From Polynucleobacter antarcticus (GTDB lineage: Bacteria > Pseudomonadota > Gammaproteobacteria > Burkholderiales > Burkholderiaceae), in contig NZ_CP028941.1 in the NCBI RefSeq assembly GCF_013307245.1, positions 620,001 to 684,000 on the forward strand: a DNA stretch of 64,000 nucleotides. Reading direction: 5' to 3'. Under the pieces are notes generated by a model. It saw nothing but the letters and a program-made list of their open reading frames with translations, made no database searches and was not told where the DNA came from. Position 1 is the stretch's first letter; the number at the start of each line of letters is the position of its first letter. The position numbers were made by a program, and so were the translations under genes. Of this stretch, positions 62,199-64,000 are shown in pieces.

Positions 62199-62972
62199 CT
62201 ACAAGGAACCCACGAGGTGTGCGCCGTCTACAGCAATCGTACTGCCAGACATTGCCTTGCCCGCATCTGAGGCTAGCAATAAAATAGGTCCATCCAAATC
62301 CCTCAGCTCACTAAAGCGACGACTCGGAATGCGCATGCGTAATTTTTCACCCAGCTCACTCTGTAAAAACGCTCGATTTAAATCTGTCACCACGTATCCA
62401 GGCAAAATAGCATTGACACGAATGTCATGACGCGCCAGCTCTAAAGCCATTGTTTTGGTAGTCTGAATGACGCCTGCTTTAGAAATAGCATAAGGTGCGA
62501 CCCCATTAATTTGTCGCTCACCCAATATGGAAGCGATATTGATAATGGAGCCTGCTGTTTTATGCGCTACCATCCGACGCGCAGCTTCCGTAGCCACTAA
62601 CCATACACCCTTGAGATTCGTATCCATGACCTGATCCCAGTCGGCTTCAGTTTGCTCTAGCAAACTCTTAGCAACGGATACTCCAGCGTTATTGACCACG
62701 ATACTGGGTGTACCCCATGTTTCAATAGCATCGAAGCAGGCCTTGATACTCTCAGACTTAGTCACATCGAGAGAGAAAGCTTTTGCCAAACCGCCTTGTT
62801 GTTCAATCGCTTGAACCAGAGACTCGAGTTGATCGATGCGGCGGGAGGCGACTGCAAGCTTGGCGCCCATGCTAGCCAATAACATACTGCAGTGATATCC
62901 AATACCACTCGAAGCACCTGTGACTAAAGCAATTTGACCGTCTAAACGAAAGCGCTCAAGCAGAGTACTCAT
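62199..62972 (-). CDS. SDR-family oxidoreductase (3-ketoacyl reductase-like)
   Basis: 257 residues of the classical short-chain dehydrogenase family: VTGASSGIGYHCS (cofactor), VVNNAGVSVA, the catalytic Ser in INIASILGE and Tyr/Lys in YAISKAG. It would interconvert a hydroxy- and ketoacyl group using NAD(P). It overlaps the acyl-CoA dehydrogenase gene stop by four bases and so belongs with it in a catabolic operon. Confidence 0.9.
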   Translation of the reverse strand: MSTLLERFRLDGQIALVTGASSGIGYHCSMLLASMGAKLAVASRRIDQLESLVQAIEQQGGLAKAFSLDVTKSESIKACFDAIETWGTPSIVVNNAGVSVAKSLLEQTEADWDQVMDTNLKGVWLVATEAARRMVAHKTAGSIINIASILGERQINGVAPYAISKAGVIQTTKTMALELARHDIRVNAILPGYVVTDLNRAFLQSELGEKLRMRIPSRRFSELRDLDGPILLLASDAGKAMSGSTIAVDGAHLVGSL

Positions 62973-64000
62973 ACTTTTTGATCCAGCAATTTTCTGGCCA
63001 TACTCCAGCGATGTACTTCACTTGGGCCATCGTAAATTCGGAAGCCGCGCATATCGGTAAAGATACGCATGATGGCAGTTTCACCAGTCACGCCCTGGCC
63101 ACCCATGATTTGTACACAACGATCCACTACGCGCCACTCTGCTTCAGAGCAAATAACTTTTGCACGACTAGATTCGTAATTGCAGCGCTCTCCTTGATCG
63201 AGTAGCCATGCAGTTTGAAAAATATGCAGGCGTGATGTTTGGAGATCCATATCGTTATCTGCCAACATAAAGCCAATGCCCTCATGATCACCCAAGCGTT
63301 GGCCAAAGGCCTGACGTTTTTGCGCATAGGCTAAGGCAATATCATGGGCTCGTCGTGCTTGACCAAGCCAACGCATGCAATGCGTTAAACGAGCCGGCGC
63401 TAAACGCACTTGCGCATAACGAAAGCCTTTACCAAGCTCGCCCAAAATACAATCTTGAGGTACGCGCACATTGGTCAAGCGCAACACACTATGACCACCA
63501 ACGAAACATTGATCTAGCGAATCCATATTGCGCTCAATAGCGATGCCAGGCGCATCCATATCAGATAAAAACATGGTGGCTTGACCATCTTCGGTACGCG
63601 CCATGATGATGACGTAATCAGCGCCGTCAGCGCCCGTAATAAACCATTTAAGACCATTGATTAAATAATCTGCGCCATCCCTGACAGCCGTAGTCAGCAT
63701 CATCGAGGGATCAGAACCAGCCCCTGGAGCAGGCTCGGTCATCGCAAAGCAAGAACGCAATTTCCCTTCAATTTGTGGAACCAGCCACCGTAGCTGTTGT
63801 TCAGGCGTTGCCACCTGCTCCATGAGATGAATATTGCCTTCATCCGGCGCATGAATATTCATCGCAGTAGGGCCTAATCGTGAGTACCCCGCCTCTTCAA
63901 AGACAACCGCCTTCTCAACGTGACTGAGGCCTAAGCCGCCATAGCGTTTAGAGGCATGCGGGGTGAGTAGGCCCGCTGTTTTGGCAAGTCCAATGAGCTC
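62969..64000 (-). CDS. acyl-CoA dehydrogenase (partial, N-terminus beyond window)
   Basis: The minus frame is open to the right edge (344 codons seen; the first visible residues are ELIGLAKTAGLLTPHASKRYGGLGLS), so the N-terminus is outside. Visible family signatures are CFAMTEPAPGAGSDP (FAD/substrate site), GLKWFITGADGADYVIIMAR (written in part) and the C-terminal MGGQGVTGETAIMRIFTDMRGFRIYDG region with VQIMGGQGVT. It resembles ACAD10/11-type enzymes, which act on fatty acyl-CoAs. Confidence 0.92.
   Translation of the reverse strand, partial: ELIGLAKTAGLLTPHASKRYGGLGLSHVEKAVVFEEAGYSRLGPTAMNIHAPDEGNIHLMEQVATPEQQLRWLVPQIEGKLRSCFAMTEPAPGAGSDPSMMLTTAVRDGADYLINGLKWFITGADGADYVIIMARTEDGQATMFLSDMDAPGIAIERNMDSLDQCFVGGHSVLRLTNVRVPQDCILGELGKGFRYAQVRLAPARLTHCMRWLGQARRAHDIALAYAQKRQAFGQRLGDHEGIGFMLADNDMDLQTSRLHIFQTAWLLDQGERCNYESSRAKVICSEAEWRVVDRCVQIMGGQGVTGETAIMRIFTDMRGFRIYDGPSEVHRWSMARKLLDQKV

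Overview
The window holds an almost complete photosynthesis gene cluster (PGC) of a purple, BChl a-making proteobacterium. It has genes for the reaction centre (pufL, pufM, pufC, puhA), LH1 antenna (pufB, pufA), BChl a synthesis (bchFNBHLM, acsF, bchCXYZ, bchGP, bchIDO, bciB), spheroidene-type carotenoids (crtE, B, I, C, D, F, A), assembly factors and PpsR-type control. The ring V cyclase is the oxygen-dependent AcsF; bchE and bchJ were not seen. That fits an aerobic anoxygenic phototroph or a facultative purple bacterium. DNA is AT-rich for a phototroph. Tetraheme PufC, BciB, a separate BLUF protein and the flanking acyl-CoA dehydrogenase/phosphotransferase genes suggest a low-GC Burkholderiales (Polynucleobacter-like) host; this placement is inference.

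Layout. 1-1045: a partial MscS-like channel. 1634-2179: cytochrome b561. 2199-11458: an accessory block with a RibA-like GTP cyclohydrolase II, a RibD-type reductase, a GT4 glycosyltransferase, a Cys-less 6-pyruvoyl-tetrahydropterin-synthase-like protein, a BchC-like dehydrogenase, an OpgH-like membrane glycosyltransferase, an NdvA-like ABC exporter and a methyltransferase. It looks like a pathway for making and exporting a GTP-derived, glycosylated compound, and is the best candidate here for an undescribed system. 11481-21568 (all minus): bchG, a PucC-family transporter, bchP, tspO, hemA, dxs, bciB, a BLUF photoreceptor and a B12/heme-domain protein; the last two together resemble AppA split into two genes. 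21715-36025 (minus): bchF-N-B-H-L-M-lhaA-puhA-B-C-orf-acsF-puhE. 36223-41600 (plus): ppaA-ppsR-crtA-crtD-crtC. 41597-55128 (minus): the superoperon crtE-crtF-bchC-X-Y-Z-pufB-orf-pufA-L-M-C-crtI-crtB. 55270-56271 (plus): bchO and a small membrane protein; 56249-59112 (minus): bchI-bchD. 59377 to the end: an ABC exporter, then a phosphotransferase, an SDR and a partial acyl-CoA dehydrogenase.

Regulation. TGT-N12-ACA palindromes (PpsR/CrtJ boxes) lie before bchG, in the bchF/ppaA gap, before bchC (a pair 8 bp apart) and between crtE and bchO (another pair 8 bp apart). PpsR, two AerR/PpaA-like proteins and a BLUF protein together could give combined light and redox control.

Sequence oddities. 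crtB is broken near its 3' end at a run of seven A, and a small membrane gene between pufB and pufA is broken at a run of seven T; in both, removing one base restores a full reading frame. The crtD/crtC junction is a sharp GC-rich patch of about 140 bp, and crtC has no normal start codon. The GT4 gene also has no normal start.
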